Below, one piece after another: positions 1 to 8,225 of a stretch of 64,000 nt of DNA. The translations under genes and the position numbers were made by a program. Numbering within the stretch: the stretch's first letter is position 1; the number at the start of each line of letters is the position of its first letter. The notes under the pieces were generated by a model. The model did no database searches and had not been told where the DNA came from. It saw only the letters and a list, made by a program, of their open reading frames with translations. The DNA is from Cloacibacillus porcorum (GTDB taxonomy: Bacteria > Synergistota > Synergistia > Synergistales > Synergistaceae): contig NZ_CP016757.1 of the NCBI RefSeq assembly GCF_001701045.1, positions 2,940,219-3,004,218 of the forward strand, given 5' to 3'.

Positions 1-10
1 GTCCTAAAAT

Positions 11-136
11 AAATCGGCGTTTATACGCGCCGCTGACTTAGCTCAACAAGGCCGGAAAATCCTCTACGCACCGAAGTGCGCCTGCGGTTTTCCGGCCTTA
101 TTTCGCGTCGTCATCGACACGTCTAAACGCCGATTT
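11..136 (-). repeat. Nested palindromic element 1 (126 bp)
   Basis: The outer arms AAATCGGCGTTTA (11-23) and TAAACGCCGATTT (124-136) are perfect inverted repeats shared with elements at 505-631 and 34697-34822. The inner arms, AAGGCCGGAAAA (48-59) and its complement (88-99), are private to this copy, as is the apical hairpin CGCAC-CGAA-GTGCG (67-80). This copy is in the opposite orientation to the other two, judged by the shared flank GGAAATCGGCGTTTAGACGTG read on the minus strand. Confidence 0.85.
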
Positions 137-449
137 CCTATGGACGGGAAAAGAGATAAACAGCGATTCAGCTTCTGCCTTTGTAGCCTCCCTCTCCGAG
201 GCGGCCAGAGAGCCGAAATCTTTGATTTCGTGCGATTCGGCTGGTAGTTACATCAGAGGTGCCGGCCGCCTGTTTTTGGCGGCTGACGGAAGGAGTGTTA
301 CTCTGTTTGGCGCGGAAACCGCGCCAAACAGAGTCCGCGGCAAAGGCCGCGGGAGAACCTAAGGTCAACTCTCCCTCAGTCTCGGCGAAAAAGCACCGCC
401 GAGCCAGCTCCCTCAATGATGAAGCCAAAATCTTTGCTAAACCGTAATT
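11..449 (-). repeat. Composite mosaic repeat, copy A (palindrome plus hairpin block)
   Basis: Read on the minus strand, this block starts with AATTACGGTTTAGCA (449-435), passes through a series of hairpins, then GGAGGCTACAAAG (about 189-177), a TTTATCTCTTTTCCC stretch, and ends in the nested palindrome at 11-136. The same order with the same end sequences is seen at 34594-34822, but the middle is shorter there, so the unit is modular. Hairpins inside copy A include a perfect 16-bp stem (300-315 with 319-334, loop AAA), a 7-bp stem (335-341 with 346-352) and a 7-bp stem (381-387 with 397-403) flanked by CTCCCTCAGTC and CAGCTCCCTC. From memory, such CTCCCTCAGTC/CAGCTCCCTC hairpins are common intergenic repeats in gut Firmicutes; this was not checked. 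No credible gene lies here; the open frames are by-products of the repeat. Confidence 0.7.
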
Positions 450-504
450 CACAGTTCAGCCTTTATAAGCTAAATCGTTATTTACAGTTTTTCCAACCCG
501 AAGG

Positions 505-631
505 AAATCGGCGTTTAGAAGTACGAGTTGCTAAATGAAATGGGGGCTCCGATACCGGAACCGTATCTTCATACGGTGAGGATTCGGAGACCCCATTTTA
601 TGACGCAAATCGTGCTTATAAACGCCGATTT
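505..631 (+). repeat. Nested palindromic element 2 (127 bp)
   Basis: The outer arms (505-517 and 619-631) are identical to those of element 1. The inner arms 538-552 and 584-598 pair at 14 of 15 positions with a sequence unrelated to the other copies. The apex is CCGTAT-CTTC-ATACGG (561-576). It is preceded by CCCGAAGG, as in element 3, and ends 15 bases before the stop codon of the minus-strand lpxB-like gene, so it may also serve as that gene's terminator. Confidence 0.85.
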
Positions 632-646
632 ATCATATGACCATCT

Positions 647-1834
647 CTACGAACTAAAAAATTCCTCTATCTTACCCGCGATGCGCCGCGCCGCGCCGCG
701 GCGCAGATCCAGCTTCGCGTAATCTTCGACGATCGCGCGCCGCCGTTCCGGCGACTCGATGAGCTCCGATATATAAGAGCAGGTGCTCTCCGGCGTCATC
801 AGCTCCCGCCGCTCCGGCAGCACCAGACGGTCCGCCATCCTGTTGGGCAGGGATACATAAGTTTCCTTGGCGTTATACCAGAAGACGAGCCTTTTTTTCA
901 GCGTGCGCAGCCCAGGCGTATCGGGTGAGAGCGCCCCTGCGAGCCCGTCGAGCGGGATATTCTCCGCCTGATTGAGCGGCGCAATCATCAGCAGCGGCAC
1001 GCCGAGCGAGGCGATCTGAAGGTTGTTCGTCCCCGGAAAGGCGACCGCCAGCGAGGCCGCGGAGATCGCGTCATATTGCCCAGAACGCACAAGCGGCACA
1101 CGGCAGCCGTCGTCAAGGAGGATCTCCTCCACTTCTTCGCCGCCGCGCCAGGCAAGCCCCGTCTTCCTGAGCCCCGCGCGGAGACACGCTTCGTCGACCG
1201 TCGGCGCTACCGGCAGAACAGCCTGCCACTGCGGATATTTTTTATGTAGAATACGCGCGCATTCGCTGTAAAAGGCAAAACCCAGCTCATACTCAAAGGG
1301 ACGGCTGCCGGGCATGAAGCAGATAATGTGCTCCGCCGATATCCCATACCGTTCACGGAATTCACGCGCGCTGCCACCGCCGCGCTCCGGTACACTGTCC
1401 AGTATCAGGTTGCCGACGAGGCTCCGCCGCTCTGCCGCCACCCCGGCCCGCTCGAAGCGCCGCTGGGCGAACTCGTCGGGAAGGAAATAGTGCCGCACGC
1501 GTCCGCGCCAGCGCGGCCGCGCGGTATATATCATCCACGGAGTGCGAAGCTTTAGCGAGAGCGCGCAGCCATACATCGGATCTCCCCCAAGCTGCAAAAT
1601 GAGCCGTTTGCCGCTGGCGGGCGCGGCACGCATCGCGTCCCGAAGCCGCACAACTTCGGTCACGCCCGGCAGCTGGCGCGCACTCCCCGCCTCCATGCCG
1701 CTCGCATAGGGACAGGGCAGCGTCACTCCCGTTATATCCAGCGGGAAATCCCTCTCCGCGAGTGCCCTTGTAACAGGGCCCATCCAGCCGGAGACCTCAC
1801 CGGGGGAGTTGGAAAGTATAAATAAAGTGTTCAT
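647..1834 (-). CDS. LpxB-like lipid-A-disaccharide synthase related glycosyltransferase
   Basis: This 395-residue protein resembles the lipid-A-disaccharide synthase (GT19) superfamily, which joins UDP-2,3-diacylglucosamine to lipid X at the inner membrane. The N-terminus has NSPGEVSGW where LpxB has its glycine-rich GE.SG motif; QLGGDP follows near residue 81, PGSRPFEYE near 176 and FPGTNNLQIASLGVPLLM near 275, the last matching the donor-binding region. The length fits LpxB (about 380). It is closer in feel to the divergent LpxB-related proteins of some non-proteobacterial diderms than to E. coli LpxB, so its exact acceptor is uncertain. The ATG start has a good ribosome binding site (CGGAGTG). 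It is transcribed divergently from the remB-like/gyrB pair. Family assignment is fairly sure; the precise reaction is an inference. Confidence 0.72.
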   Translation of the reverse strand: MNTLFILSNSPGEVSGWMGPVTRALAERDFPLDITGVTLPCPYASGMEAGSARQLPGVTEVVRLRDAMRAAPASGKRLILQLGGDPMYGCALSLKLRTPWMIYTARPRWRGRVRHYFLPDEFAQRRFERAGVAAERRSLVGNLILDSVPERGGGSAREFRERYGISAEHIICFMPGSRPFEYELGFAFYSECARILHKKYPQWQAVLPVAPTVDEACLRAGLRKTGLAWRGGEEVEEILLDDGCRVPLVRSGQYDAISAASLAVAFPGTNNLQIASLGVPLLMIAPLNQAENIPLDGLAGALSPDTPGLRTLKKRLVFWYNAKETYVSLPNRMADRLVLPERRELMTPESTCSYISELIESPERRRAIVEDYAKLDLRRGAARRIAGKIEEFFSS

Positions 1835-1862
1835 GAATTCACTCCGTTTCAGGTGGACGACA

Positions 1863-1871
1863 TGGTATAAT
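1863..1871 (+). promoter_or_regulatory. Extended -10 promoter for remB-like/gyrB
   Basis: TGG-TATAAT (TATAAT at 1866-1871) is an extended -10 element about 27 bases before the remB-like ATG. No good -35 is visible, which suits extended -10 promoters. The predicted leader would be only about 20 bases and carries a GGGGG ribosome site. Confidence 0.55.
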
Positions 1872-1897
1872 TATAGACTGATTGGGGGATTCTACAA

Positions 1898-2113
1898 ATG
1901 TTTATTCCTCTGGAGGGCGAAAACATCATCTGCCTCGCAAATGTGACCGCGATTTACCGAAGCGAGAGCCAAACGGTGATCCTCAAAAGAGACGGCACGA
2001 CGGAAACGACATCGTTCACCCCACTGACGCTGGCAAAGAGAGAGAGAGCTTTAGCAGCGGAATCGGCGGCGTTTTGGCCCCCGAAAAGCAAAGATCAGGA
2101 CATCACGATTTAA
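1898..2113 (+). CDS. remB: RemB-like DUF370 regulator
   Basis: A 71-residue protein beginning MFIPLEGENIICLANV. It resembles the DUF370/RemA-RemB family of small DNA-binding regulators; in Bacillus, RemA/RemB activate extracellular matrix genes. The family pattern visible is an N-terminal strand with LEGENII, then ILKRDGT and a polar tail. Position supports the call: in Bacillus remB (yaaB) lies directly before gyrB, and here gyrB starts 53 bases downstream. The ATG is preceded by GGGGG. The gene is likely cotranscribed with gyrB, which has its own strong ribosome site (AAAGGAG). The function in this organism is unknown; a link with the polysaccharide locus at 9-30 kb would be speculation. 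Confidence 0.7.
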   Translation: MFIPLEGENIICLANVTAIYRSESQTVILKRDGTTETTSFTPLTLAKRERALAAESAAFWPPKSKDQDITI

Positions 2114-2166
2114 TCATTTTTGCTGGTTTAACAACCATCGTATTTAAGAGTAAAGGAGTCATATAG

Positions 2167-4110
2167 ATGGCAGATACGGACATCACGGCAAACACACAGC
2201 AGAACGGGGCGAACGCCTCGGATTATACAGCGAAGGACATCCACGTTCTTGAAGGACTTGAGGCGGTACGCAAGCGCCCCGGCATGTATATCGGCGACCA
2301 GAGCCAGCGCGGCCTGCACCACCTAGTCTACGAAGTGGTGGACAACTCGATAGACGAGTCGCTCGCGGGCTTCTGCGACACAATCAACGTGACGATCAAC
2401 CCTGACGGCAGCGTCACCGTCATCGACAACGGACGAGGTATCCCTACTGAGCTGCACGAATCAGGCAAGTCGGCGGCTGAGGTCGTCCTCACCGTCCTCC
2501 ACGCCGGCGGCAAGTTTGACAAGAGCGCCTATCAGGTCTCCGGCGGCCTTCACGGCGTCGGTGTCTCGGTCGTCAACGCCCTCTCAGTCTGGCTCGAGCT
2601 AACGATCTGGCGTGACGGCAAGGAGCACCATCAGCGCTACGAGCGCGGCATCCCGATGACACAGCTGGAGGTCACCGGCGATACGGAACTGCGCGGCACA
2701 CGCGTGCAGTTCATGCCGGACGACGAGATATTCTCCACGACGGAATTCCAGGCCGACATCCTCAAGCAGCGCCTGCGCGAACTCGCCTTCCTGAACTCAC
2801 ATATCACTATCAACTTCGAGGACCAGCGCTCCGAGAAGCCGGAGAAAAAGAGCTACCACTACCCCGGCGGCATCTCCGCCTTTGTCGAATACCTCAACAA
2901 GGGCAAAGAGGTGCTCTTCAAGGAGCCCGTGGTGATCAACGGAGAAAAGGACAAAACACAGCTCGAGGTGGCGATCCAGTACAACGACACCTATATTGAA
3001 AGGCTCTTCGGCTTCGTCAACCTCATCAACACCATCGAGGGAGGCACCCACGTCGCGGGCTTCCGCTCCGCGATGACACGCGCGATAAACGACGAGGCGC
3101 GTAAGCTAAAAATACTCAAAGAAAAAGACGCCAACCTCTCCGGCGACGACCTCAAAGAGGGGCTCACCGCCGTCATCTCCGTCAAGGTGATGGAACCCCA
3201 GTTCGAGGGGCAGACCAAGACCAAGCTCGGCAACAACGATGTAAAGGGCATCGTCGACTCCATCGTCTACGAGGGGCTCAAGAACGCCCTTGACGAACGC
3301 CCGGAGATACTGAAGCCGATCGTCGAAAGCGCCCTCCGCGCACGTCAGGCCCGCGAGGCGGCGAAGAAGGCCAAGGAGCTCGTGCGCCGCAAATCGGTCA
3401 TGAGCGGCCTCACCCTGCCCGGAAAGCTCTCCGACTGCTCGAACCGCAATCCCGCGGACTGCGAGATATACATCGTCGAGGGAGACTCCGCGGGCGGCAG
3501 CGCCAAGCAGGGGCGCAACCGCGAATTCCAGGCGATACTGCCGCTGCGCGGCAAGATACTCAACGTTGAAAAGGCACGCCTTGAAAAGATCCTCAGCAGC
3601 GAGACGATACGCAACATCATCCTCGCCCTCGGCTGCGGCGTCGGCGACGACTTCAACGAGGACAAGCTGCGCTATCACAAAATATTCATCATGGCCGATG
3701 CCGACGTCGACGGAGCCCACATCAGAACGCTGCTGCTGACCCTCTTCTTCCGCTACATGCCGCAGATCATCGAAAAGGGCTATCTCTACGTCGCGCAGCC
3801 GCCGCTATTCCGCGTGCAGTGCGGCAAGGAGATCACCTACTGCTTCTCCGAAAAAGAGATGAAAGAGGCGCAGAACAAGGCCAACGGCAAAAAGGTAGAG
3901 GTGCAGCGCTACAAGGGGCTCGGTGAAATGAACGCAGAGCAGCTCTGGGAGACGACGATGAATCCCGAACACCGCATAATCAACCGCGTCGAGGTACAGG
4001 ACGCCGTCGAGGCTGACGAACTCTTCGGCATCCTCATGGGCGACGTCGTCGAGCCGCGAAGAAAGTTCATCGAACAGTACGGCAAAGAGGTCAAAAACCT
4101 CGACATATAA
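2167..4110 (+). CDS. gyrB: DNA gyrase subunit B
   Basis: This 647-residue type II topoisomerase ATPase subunit pairs with GyrA to introduce negative supercoils. The GHKL ATPase motifs are clear: [13 protein letters not shown] (near residue 57), DNGRGIPT (near 83) and [15 protein letters not shown] (near 118). The TOPRIM domain has [15 protein letters not shown] (near 437) with [12 protein letters not shown], and [13 protein letters not shown] near 509. The C-terminal [10 protein letters not shown] near 579 is typical. The length is typical of GyrB without the proteobacterial insertion (about 640). The start ATG follows AAAGGAG by 8 bases. It follows a remB-like gene and ends at an intrinsic terminator. 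GyrB rather than ParE is preferred from its overall similarity and position. Confidence 0.97.
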   Translation: MADTDITANTQQNGANASDYTAKDIHVLEGLEAVRKRPGMYIGDQSQRGLHHLVYEVVDNSIDESLAGFCDTINVTINPDGSVTVIDNGRGIPTELHESGKSAAEVVLTVLHAGGKFDKSAYQVSGGLHGVGVSVVNALSVWLELTIWRDGKEHHQRYERGIPMTQLEVTGDTELRGTRVQFMPDDEIFSTTEFQADILKQRLRELAFLNSHITINFEDQRSEKPEKKSYHYPGGISAFVEYLNKGKEVLFKEPVVINGEKDKTQLEVAIQYNDTYIERLFGFVNLINTIEGGTHVAGFRSAMTRAINDEARKLKILKEKDANLSGDDLKEGLTAVISVKVMEPQFEGQTKTKLGNNDVKGIVDSIVYEGLKNALDERPEILKPIVESALRARQAREAAKKAKELVRRKSVMSGLTLPGKLSDCSNRNPADCEIYIVEGDSAGGSAKQGRNREFQAILPLRGKILNVEKARLEKILSSETIRNIILALGCGVGDDFNEDKLRYHKIFIMADADVDGAHIRTLLLTLFFRYMPQIIEKGYLYVAQPPLFRVQCGKEITYCFSEKEMKEAQNKANGKKVEVQRYKGLGEMNAEQLWETTMNPEHRIINRVEVQDAVEADELFGILMGDVVEPRRKFIEQYGKEVKNLDI

Positions 4111-4118
4111 AATCATTG

Positions 4119-4161
4119 CGCCGGTCTCCCGAGAAAAAATCTCTGGCGGCCGGCGTTTTTC
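4119..4161 (+). terminator. Intrinsic terminator after gyrB
   Basis: CGCCGG (4119-4124) pairs with CCGGCG (4150-4155) around a loop containing a second short stem, and is followed at once by TTTTT (4156-4160). It lies directly after the gyrB stop codon. Confidence 0.75.
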
Positions 4162-4201
4162 TAAATTCAGCGATACGAATGACATGGCGGAGGCTGCCAC
4201 A

Positions 4202-5050
4202 ATGACGGATAAAATAGCTCTGTTTGAGAACAAAAAAATCCGTTCCGTATGGGTGGAGACGGAGGAAGAATGGTACTTCTCTGTTGTTGATGTCGTAAGC
4301 GCACTTACAGGCAGCGTTGACGGCAGAAAATATTGGAATAAGCTAAAACAGCGTCTGAAAGAAGAGGGTAATGAAACGGTGACAAACTGTCACCAGTTGA
4401 AAATGCCGGCGGGTGACGGCAAAATGCGTATGACAGACGCGGCCACAACGGAACAGCTCCTCCGCATCATTCAGTCGGTTCCCTCTCCCAAAGCCGAACC
4501 ATTCAAACTCTGGCTCGCACGCGTCGGTACGGAGCGCATTGAAGAGACAACAGACCCAGAACTGGCCATTGACCGCGCCTTTGAGACATATCTGAAAAAG
4601 GGCTACACAAAAGAGTGGATACACCAGCGGCTGCTGTCAATACGAATCCGCAACGACCTCACTGCGGAATGGGAGGGACGCGGCGTGAAAAAAGGCGTCG
4701 AATACGCCATCCTTACCGATGAAATAACCAAGGCGTGGGCAGGAATGACTACGCGCCAATATAAAAACTTTAAAGGGCTGAAAAAAGAAAACCTCCGCGA
4801 TAACATGAGCGACCTCGAGCTGGTGCTGAACATGCTCGCCGAGGCGACGACAACTGAGGTATCAAAAAGCGTAAAGCCAGAAACCTTCGAAGAAAACCGC
4901 AAAGTCGCGATAACCGGCGGCGAGGCGGCCGGAGAAGCGAGAAGGGCTGTGGAATCGCGTACCGGCAAATCAGTCATAACCAAACAGACGGCGCTGGACT
5001 TTACGCATATCATTGAGCTGGTCGGCGAGGTCGGAAACGATGATCTATAA
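4202..5050 (+). CDS. BRO-N domain protein (phage antirepressor family)
   Basis: About 282 residues. The N-terminal 110 residues match the Bro-N/antirepressor fold: IALFENKKIRSVWVETEEEW then FSVVDVVSALTGS and KYWNKLKQRL, with LRIIQSVPSPKAEPFKLWLA closing the domain. The C-terminal part (residues 120-280) is helical and charged and resembles the tail of chromosomal stand-alone BRO/DinD-like proteins. The start at 4202 is preferred over the in-frame ATG at 4184, because GGAGG sits 8 bases before 4202 and inside the longer version. No phage structural or integrase genes are nearby, so this is an isolated gene rather than proof of a prophage. Family sure; role unknown, possibly DNA-binding regulation. 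Confidence 0.85.
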   Translation: MTDKIALFENKKIRSVWVETEEEWYFSVVDVVSALTGSVDGRKYWNKLKQRLKEEGNETVTNCHQLKMPAGDGKMRMTDAATTEQLLRIIQSVPSPKAEPFKLWLARVGTERIEETTDPELAIDRAFETYLKKGYTKEWIHQRLLSIRIRNDLTAEWEGRGVKKGVEYAILTDEITKAWAGMTTRQYKNFKGLKKENLRDNMSDLELVLNMLAEATTTEVSKSVKPETFEENRKVAITGGEAAGEARRAVESRTGKSVITKQTALDFTHIIELVGEVGNDDL

Positions 5051-5076
5051 CAGCCCGCTGCCGGTGGTAAAATAAG

Positions 5077-5856
5077 ATGTTCCTACTATACAAGCTGGCT
5101 GGCTCCATGATCGTCCCGCCGGGGCTGTTTGTGCTTATTATATTATTCCTGGCCTGGCTGGCATGGAGAGAGCCGCGCAGAAAGAGGCTATCAATCGCCC
5201 TCTGTATCTTCGCCTTCATCCTCTGCGCCATGAGCACCTCAGCAGGCGCGCTGCTGATCACCGGCCCGCTGGAAACATTATACAAGGCAAAACTTCCGCC
5301 GCAAAACACCGACGCCGCGATCCTGGTCCTTGCGGGAGGCTCCTCCTATGACGACAAAGGCTCCTCGGTTCAGCCCGGAGTCTACGCAATGGAGCGCGTC
5401 TACGCCGCCGTAAAACTCGCAAAAAGCCGCTCGGAACACTCCGTGCTCATCATGTCCGGCGGCAACGTCTTCGGCGCCAACGACCGCTCCGAGGCCGAAG
5501 CCATGCGCGACGCCGCAAAAGTCATGGGATACGAAGACCGCATCCTCGTCGAAAAATGGTCCCGCACCACAGCGGAAAACATGAAGCAAAGCGTCAATAT
5601 CATCCGGCAACAGGGACTCAACCACGTGATAATCGTCACCAACGGATTCCACATGCCACGCTCGATGCAAATGGCCGCCCTGCATATGCCATACCTGCAA
5701 ATCTACCCCTTCCCCGGCGGACGGCTGACGGACCCCGTAATCCGCGGCCTCTCCTCCTTCCTGCCAAACAGCAGTGATTTAAACGCCTCCTGCCTCGGCA
5801 TAAAGGAATGGGTCGGCATCGCGGCGTACAAGATAATCGGACTCGTAAAAAGATAA
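5077..5856 (+). CDS. YdcF/ElyC-like DUF218 envelope protein
   Basis: A 259-residue protein with two hydrophobic segments near the N-terminus (residues 8-28 and 38-58) followed by a DUF218 domain. The domain shows AAILVLAGGSS (near 83), VLIMSGGN (near 123), SEAEAMRDAAKVMG, a TTAENMKQS segment and VTNGFHMPRS with GF.MPR near 190. This matches the ElyC/SanA/YdcF class, implicated in envelope integrity and peptidoglycan or lipid-carrier metabolism; the molecular reaction is not settled for most members. It follows the BRO-N gene by 26 bases but is probably functionally unrelated. Confidence 0.82.
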   Translation: MFLLYKLAGSMIVPPGLFVLIILFLAWLAWREPRRKRLSIALCIFAFILCAMSTSAGALLITGPLETLYKAKLPPQNTDAAILVLAGGSSYDDKGSSVQPGVYAMERVYAAVKLAKSRSEHSVLIMSGGNVFGANDRSEAEAMRDAAKVMGYEDRILVEKWSRTTAENMKQSVNIIRQQGLNHVIIVTNGFHMPRSMQMAALHMPYLQIYPFPGGRLTDPVIRGLSSFLPNSSDLNASCLGIKEWVGIAAYKIIGLVKR

Positions 5857-5888
5857 AAATTTAAAACATGCTAAGGAGCTGATTTCAA

Positions 5889-6650
5889 ATGGTAACACGG
5901 ACGATTTACCAGTTTTACGCGGAACTTTGCGAATACACCCCCAAAATCTGGAGGCGCTTTCAAACGGCGGACAGCATCTCTATGGCAAGGCTGGGCTACA
6001 TCATTATGACCATGTTCGAGATGCAGGCCAGCCATCTCTTTCGCTTTGACGTTCCCTTTATGGACAACCTTATCAAGGCGGTACGAAAAGATAAATCAAT
6101 TAAAGATCTCCCTGGAGACTTTGATATCAAAAGCTTATTTAGTCCAGAAGATAAAAACTGGCGCGTAGAAATAATCGACGAAAACTCCTTTGACTATTAC
6201 GAACCACAAGAGGAAAAGTTCGTTGACGCCATCCAAACGACGGTCAGCAGAGTCATCACCAACCCAGGCGACGTCATGACCTTCAGCTACGACTACGGCG
6301 ACGGCTGGACGATATCGATCGTACTGGAAGAGATCACCCGCAAAAGCGAACTCCCCGCCAAAGAGCTGCCGAGAGTACTGGAGGGCGAGGGGTACGGCAT
6401 CATTGAAGACTGCGGCGGTCCATACGGGCTGGAAGAGCTGGCCGCGGAATTCAAGAAGAAAAAGGGACCAAGATACCTAGAACTCCGCGAATGGATGGGA
6501 ATCGACAGCCTGGACCTCTCCGCATTCGATATCGACGATATGAACTTTCGCCTCAAAAAAGTGCCGCGCATCTACGCCGACATCTATGAGTACGACCTTG
6601 AACCGACTAAACGCTCATGGGATATACTTACGCGAAAATATCTACAATAG
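5889..6650 (+). CDS. pRiA4b ORF-3-like protein
   Basis: A 253-residue protein of the plasmid pRiA4b ORF-3-like family (PF07929). Diagnostic features are YTPKIWRRFQT near residue 18, a HLFRF strand near 50, the conserved GDVMTFSYDYGDGW near 130 and the cysteine/glycine segment EDCGGPYGLEEL near 178. Family members occur on plasmids, near transposons and alone in chromosomes; the biochemical role is unknown. The ribosome site TAAGGAGC precedes the ATG. A long inverted repeat follows (6731-6773). Family sure, function not assigned. Confidence 0.85.
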   Translation: MVTRTIYQFYAELCEYTPKIWRRFQTADSISMARLGYIIMTMFEMQASHLFRFDVPFMDNLIKAVRKDKSIKDLPGDFDIKSLFSPEDKNWRVEIIDENSFDYYEPQEEKFVDAIQTTVSRVITNPGDVMTFSYDYGDGWTISIVLEEITRKSELPAKELPRVLEGEGYGIIEDCGGPYGLEELAAEFKKKKGPRYLELREWMGIDSLDLSAFDIDDMNFRLKKVPRIYADIYEYDLEPTKRSWDILTRKYLQ

Positions 6651-7149
6651 GCCTTTAGCGGCGCGGCAATGAAATATATTGCGACGAATTTTCATTGCAA
6701 AACATTATAGTGCTAAAATAGTAATATGACCAATTCAAGAAAAATCTGTCGCTTGCGGATTTTTCTTGAATTGAATATTATAACTGACACAGCTTGTATT
6801 AGACCGTGAAATATTGCACCCTGGCCTATTGCTCAATCCTACTAACAATCCAAAGGATGGATAGCGGCTCAAGGCGAATGCCGCCGCACACAGTTCTTTT
6901 ATGTATGACTGCATTCTCACGGCGGAAACATACACGGCCGGATTCATCCATAAGCTGCCATTATTTAAAGCACATCCTTCATATGCCAAGATAATGGCCT
7001 CGTACCATTTAAATGGGTTCGTTCTTTCCTGTCTCTGCCAACGCTTTAAGGTATGCCGTGTGGCAGAACTCTTCGGAAACCGATTCATTTTTTGAGATAT
7101 TGGCAGACATTTGTTAAATAAAATTTTCATAATAGGTACATTTAAGCTA
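6651..7149. other. Intergenic stretch without a convincing gene
   Basis: Apart from the inverted repeat at 6731-6773, I see no supported gene. A minus-strand frame (7130 to 6735) would encode 131 residues with a basic N-terminal part (TRHTLKRWQRQE) and an aromatic middle (KWYEAIILAYEG). It has no ribosome binding site and runs through the inverted repeat, so it is either spurious or a degraded gene. Downstream, a plus-strand frame ending at the TAA near 7273 could be a remnant as well. Confidence 0.4.
6731..6773. terminator. Perfect 16-bp inverted repeat, likely terminator
   Basis: CAATTCAAGAAAAATC (6731-6746) is perfectly complementary to 6758-6773 around an 11-base loop. The arms are A- and T-rich on opposite sides, so the hairpin could terminate transcription from either side, including that of the pRiA4b ORF-3-like gene ending at 6650. 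Confidence 0.6.
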
Positions 7150-7178
7150 TTGACAAGGTTAAGCCCCGAAATTACAAT
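7150..7178 (+). promoter_or_regulatory. Consensus sigma-70 promoter before small-protein cassette
   Basis: TTGACA (7150-7155), a 17-base spacer and TACAAT (7173-7178) form a near-consensus promoter pointing toward the genes at 7417-8762. The predicted transcript would have a leader of about 230 bases in which I recognise no known regulatory RNA. Confidence 0.7.
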
Positions 7179-7416
7179 GCAGATATTATTATAGTCAAAT
7201 CGGCATTATCAACAATGAGGCCCTTGCAAATATATACGGATGGGTCGCGTCAGAGCTGACACAAACAGCCTAACACGCTCCGCATAGAGGCGGCGAATGG
7301 ACGCTATTCTCTATACATAACGCGGCACAGATCCGCAAACAAACTTTTTAGAGATCCGTCGTCCGGTCAACACAAAGACGATACGCAGCAAAAAATAAAA
7401 CGGGAGGAATCAACAG

Positions 7417-7536
7417 ATGAATACCAACGATTACGGGAACTTTAGCGAAAAACGCCGCAGTTACATGATGAAGCAGGAAAAGTACAGAGACATGTACAAA
7501 AAATACCTCGCATCCGACGGTGACGAACATAGATAG
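7417..7536 (+). CDS. Small hypothetical protein, 39 residues
   Basis: A short frame starting ATG AAT ACC AAC GAT TAC, preceded by the strong ribosome site GGGAGG seven bases upstream. The product is hydrophilic and rich in Lys, Arg and Tyr (a SEKRRSY and QEKYRDMYKKY stretch), probably helical and soluble, with no signal peptide. Its 3' end overlaps the next gene by 17 bases, which suggests translational coupling. I do not recognise a family. It is believed because of the ribosome site, the upstream promoter and the overlap. Confidence 0.6.
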   Translation: MNTNDYGNFSEKRRSYMMKQEKYRDMYKKYLASDGDEHR

Positions 7537-8212
7537 CATCGACAGATACTACACCTTCGATGAAAAAGGACACATCATGGCCGTCACCACGTCAAAGGGG
7601 ACATACGACGTCGCCCCCGCAGTCAGGGAGACATTTCAAAAGGTGAGGGTATTCTTCGGCGCATGGACCGCCGCACTGGCAAGAAAAAAATTCAGCCTCT
7701 ACGATTACGACGCGGTAAAGCAAATGATCTCATCCAGCGGCTTCTTCGTATCAATGGGTTCAAAGGCGCGCTCCTACCACTCCGACTCCACGAAGGTGTC
7801 GCTAAACACTTCTATCATCGGAGCCGTGCTGGGCCCGGGCATCACGGGAGGCGGTATGGCGATAGCCCAAAAGGCACTTGCCAGAATCGGAGGAAAGATA
7901 AGCGACGGCTTCTCCGAACAGAAAACTGACAAAGAGATCGCGCATCTGCTCTTTATCTGTGAATCTCTCATGGGAATGCCCATCGTCACCATCTCACTTT
8001 ACCACACCAAGCTGGAGCAATTTGGATGGGTACAGAAGACCAACTGCGAAAAAGTCAGCCGGCAGACGATAGACTTCAAATTCTACTCGGACGATTACCT
8101 ATTCGTCGATCCCAACTATATAAACAAATTCACCGCGGATTTTGAGAAGAGTGACTCCTATGAGAAACTGATCGACGAACTTGCAAAAACGCTGGACGGA
8201 CTTCCGTCATAA
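7520..8212 (+). CDS. Hypothetical protein, possibly Evf/zyg1-like
   Basis: A 230-residue soluble protein. The GTG start at 7520 overlaps the preceding small gene; an internal ATG at 7577 with AAAGGA upstream is an alternative start. Visible features are RKKFSLYDYDAVKQMISSSG near residue 55, GFFVSMGSKARSY near 75, a glycine-rich hydrophobic segment GAVLGPGITGGGMAIAQ near 100, IAHLLFICESLMGMPIVT near 145, and LFVDPNYINKF near 198. From memory the overall pattern recalls the Evf/zygote-formation (zyg1) family, some members of which are bacterial virulence factors; this is not verified. The Gly-rich segment could be a membrane-interacting hairpin. Cotranscribed with the genes on either side. Confidence 0.6.
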   Translation: MTNIDSIDRYYTFDEKGHIMAVTTSKGTYDVAPAVRETFQKVRVFFGAWTAALARKKFSLYDYDAVKQMISSSGFFVSMGSKARSYHSDSTKVSLNTSIIGAVLGPGITGGGMAIAQKALARIGGKISDGFSEQKTDKEIAHLLFICESLMGMPIVTISLYHTKLEQFGWVQKTNCEKVSRQTIDFKFYSDDYLFVDPNYINKFTADFEKSDSYEKLIDELAKTLDGLPS

Positions 8213-8225
8213 AGGGGATCAAAGA

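Noticed and set aside
168-452. Open frames of 94 and 62 residues in the left repeat region
   Set aside because: They run through hairpins of the mosaic repeat and have no ribosome site; their ends coincide with repeat ends.
3106-3720. Long antisense frames inside gyrB, iorA (43918-45417), btuC (56555-57739) and mutA
   Set aside because: They mirror the codon structure of strongly supported genes on the other strand, as expected in GC-rich DNA.
4202-5050. Prophage at the BRO-N gene
   Set aside because: No integrase, structural or lysis genes and no attachment-site repeats around it.
6735-7130. Minus-strand 131-residue frame
   Set aside because: No ribosome site, crosses a perfect inverted repeat, no recognisable family; kept only as a possible remnant.
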